Below are positions 14,435-15,426 of a DNA stretch of 15,426 nucleotides, in pieces (position 1 is the stretch's first letter; every line of letters starts with the position of its first letter). A program made the translations under genes and the position numbers. The DNA comes from an uncultured Eubacteriales bacterium. GTDB lineage: Bacteria > Bacillota > Clostridia > Oscillospirales > Oscillospiraceae. The notes beneath the pieces are model-generated. The model saw only the letters and a program-made list of their open reading frames with translations. It made no database searches and had not been told where the DNA came from. The stretch lies in NCBI GenBank assembly GCA_900554705.1, contig USIH01000035.1, positions 1 through 15,426 on the forward strand, read 5' to 3'.

Positions 14435-14980
14435 ATGAGAATTATAGCGGGAGAATACAAGGGCAGGAGAATTACAGCCCCTGAGGATACAAGTGTCAGA
14501 CCGACAACAGGCAAGGTCAAAGAGGCGATATTTGCAATGCTTATGAATGATATATATGATGCGGTTACGGTGGATTTGTTTGCAGGTACGGGTAATCTGG
14601 GACTTGAGGCGCTGTCAAGAGGCGCGCGCAAATGCTATTTTGGCGACAACTCAAGGGACAGCCTTAGACTTATCAAAGAGAATATTGCCCATTGCAGGGC
14701 AGAGGACAAATCTGTAGTTATTGCAGGCAGCTACGAAAAGGTGCTGGACAGAATAAGCGAAAAAGCGGATATAGTTCTGCTGGATCCTCCATACAAAGAG
14801 GGATTTATGATCAAATGCCTGCAGCGTATAGATGAGCTTGATATTCTTGCAGATGACGGAGTTATAGTTGCAGAGCACGGAGGCTATGAGGATATGCCGG
14901 AGGCAATAGGCAGTATCGTCAGAGTCAAGGATAAACGATACGGGACTATTAATGTAACCATATACAGAAAAGAGCGCTAG
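14435..14980 (+). CDS. rsmD: 16S rRNA (guanine(966)-N2)-methyltransferase RsmD
   Basis: A 181-residue SAM-dependent methyltransferase acting on 16S rRNA in the assembling small subunit. The opening MRIIAGEYKGRRITAP and the RPTTGKVKEAIF segment (residues 22-33) are RsmD signatures. The SAM-binding motif is VDLFAGTGNLGLEALSRGA (46-64), and the catalytic N-methyltransferase motif DPPY is at 117-120. Length is normal. The ATG at 14435 follows an AAGGAG site 11 nt upstream, a slightly long gap. coaD lies downstream, the usual rsmD-coaD order in Firmicutes, although here a terminator and a new promoter separate them. Confidence 0.95.
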   Translation: MRIIAGEYKGRRITAPEDTSVRPTTGKVKEAIFAMLMNDIYDAVTVDLFAGTGNLGLEALSRGARKCYFGDNSRDSLRLIKENIAHCRAEDKSVVIAGSYEKVLDRISEKADIVLLDPPYKEGFMIKCLQRIDELDILADDGVIVAEHGGYEDMPEAIGSIVRVKDKRYGTINVTIYRKER

Positions 14981-15109
14981 AATCGTATTTTGTTAAGAAT
15001 ACACATGCAACGGTACATACAGGAGCTTTGCATGGGAGAGAACAGGAAGCCTTGAGGCAGGTAAAAATGCGAATGTAACTGTTTTGCAAAATAGAACGAT
15101 TTCTGATTG

Positions 15110-15141
15110 GAAACGGCTTGCATTGCAGGTCGTTTCTTTTT
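15110..15141 (+). terminator. Intrinsic terminator between rsmD and coaD
   Basis: A 12-bp stem (15110-15121 with 15125-15136, with two G-U type pairs) and a 3-nt loop, followed by five T (15137-15141). The 129 nt between the rsmD stop and this hairpin contain no convincing gene. Confidence 0.8.
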
Positions 15142-15153
15142 GGGTTAAAATTA

Positions 15154-15182
15154 TTGAAATTCCGATAAATAACTGGTAAAAT
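15154..15182 (+). promoter_or_regulatory. Sigma-A-type promoter for coaD
   Basis: TTGAAA (15154-15159) and TAAAAT (15177-15182) with a 17-bp spacer, placed directly after the rsmD terminator and about 30 nt before the coaD start. Confidence 0.7.
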
Positions 15183-15211
15183 AGCATTAATAATTTATGG
15201 AGGTATGGCAT

Positions 15212-15426
15212 ATGCCAAAAAAGGCTTTATATGCTGGCTCCTTTGATCCTGTCACTATGGGGCATCTTGACATAATCAGAAGAGCGGCTAAACTATGTGA
15301 TGAACTTGTAGTAGGAGTAATCAGAAACCCTCAGAAATCCTCAATGTTTACAGAGGAGGAGAGGATTGAGATGATTAAATTGTCGACTTCGGACCTGCCT
15401 AATGTCAGAGTGGATGCTTTTTCGGG
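15212..15426 (+). CDS. coaD: Phosphopantetheine adenylyltransferase, 5' part (runs off the window)
   Basis: The first 71 codons of CoaD, which joins ATP and 4'-phosphopantetheine to give dephospho-CoA, the penultimate step of coenzyme A synthesis. [20 protein letters not shown] (residues 6-25) contains the nucleotidyltransferase TxGH motif with its phosphate-binding histidine. [23 protein letters not shown] is also typical of CoaD. The start at 15212 has a GGAGG site 8 nt upstream. The full protein is normally about 160 residues, so somewhat over half is beyond the window edge. Confidence 0.95.
   Translation, partial: MPKKALYAGSFDPVTMGHLDIIRRAAKLCDELVVGVIRNPQKSSMFTEEERIEMIKLSTSDLPNVRVDAFS

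Noticed and set aside
15005..15055. Tiny plus-strand frame of 16 codons between rsmD and coaD
   Set aside because: Too short to support; the first ATG lacks a ribosome site and the internal ATG with one would give only seven residues.
1..15426. CRISPR arrays, insertion sequences, tRNA or rRNA genes
   Set aside because: No regularly spaced direct repeats, transposase motifs, cloverleaf sequences or rRNA signatures were found by reading both strands.

Overview
The window looks like spore-forming, Gram-positive Clostridia DNA (Oscillospiraceae-like by gene content), but it appears to be built from two genomes. Positions 1 to about 12,780 are GC-rich, with arginine mostly CGN. From about 12,781 to the end the DNA is AT-richer, with arginine almost always AGA/AGG and frequent ATA isoleucine. 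Hand counts give 44 G+C of 60 at 12661-12720 against 22 of 60 at 12961-13020. The change falls inside one open reading frame, with no stop and no intergenic gap. No tRNA, rRNA, CRISPR array, insertion sequence or recognisable riboswitch was seen.

Left part, minus strand (about 88-6850). Reading right to left: an HPr-like protein without the active-site histidine, then a D-Ala-D-Ala carboxypeptidase (PBP5/DacF type). Next is a DUF3737 beta-helix protein, a PatB/MalY cystathionine beta-lyase-like aminotransferase and a YbaK Cys-tRNA(Pro) deacylase, behind a good sigma-A-type promoter. Last is an AbrB/SpoVT-type regulator, a PLP enzyme of the YnbB/'methionine gamma-lyase' family and an EamA/DMT transporter, coupled by overlapping or abutting start and stop codons behind their own promoter. 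The last six genes share a strand with no clear terminator between the two groups, and several suggest sulfur amino-acid or tRNA-charging metabolism.

Middle part, plus strand (7041 to about 12,780). From a promoter overlapping that of the HPr-like gene, a tight operon reads mtaB (tRNA methylthiotransferase), malQ (4-alpha-glucanotransferase), an acyl-ACP thioesterase-like gene, a small lipoprotein and mfd. Gaps are 3 and 12 nt, and two junctions are 4-nt ATGA overlaps.

Right part (about 12,781-15,426, AT-richer). The mfd frame continues as Mfd motor sequence in the new codon dialect. At the QLRGRVGR motif it becomes the C-terminus of RecG, so the Mfd C-terminal (TRCF/D7) domain is missing. 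After it come an alpha/beta-type SASP gene, rsmD and the 5' end of coaD, with terminators after the SASP gene and rsmD. recG, rsmD and coaD near one another is a familiar Clostridia arrangement, so the right part is best read as the recG locus of a second genome.

The notable object is therefore a 1042-residue in-frame Mfd(A)-Mfd(B)-RecG(B) mosaic, with both switches near conserved helicase motifs. The likeliest explanation is a chimeric assembly through conserved motifs. A real recombination product lacking the autoinhibitory Mfd domain is the interesting but less likely alternative.
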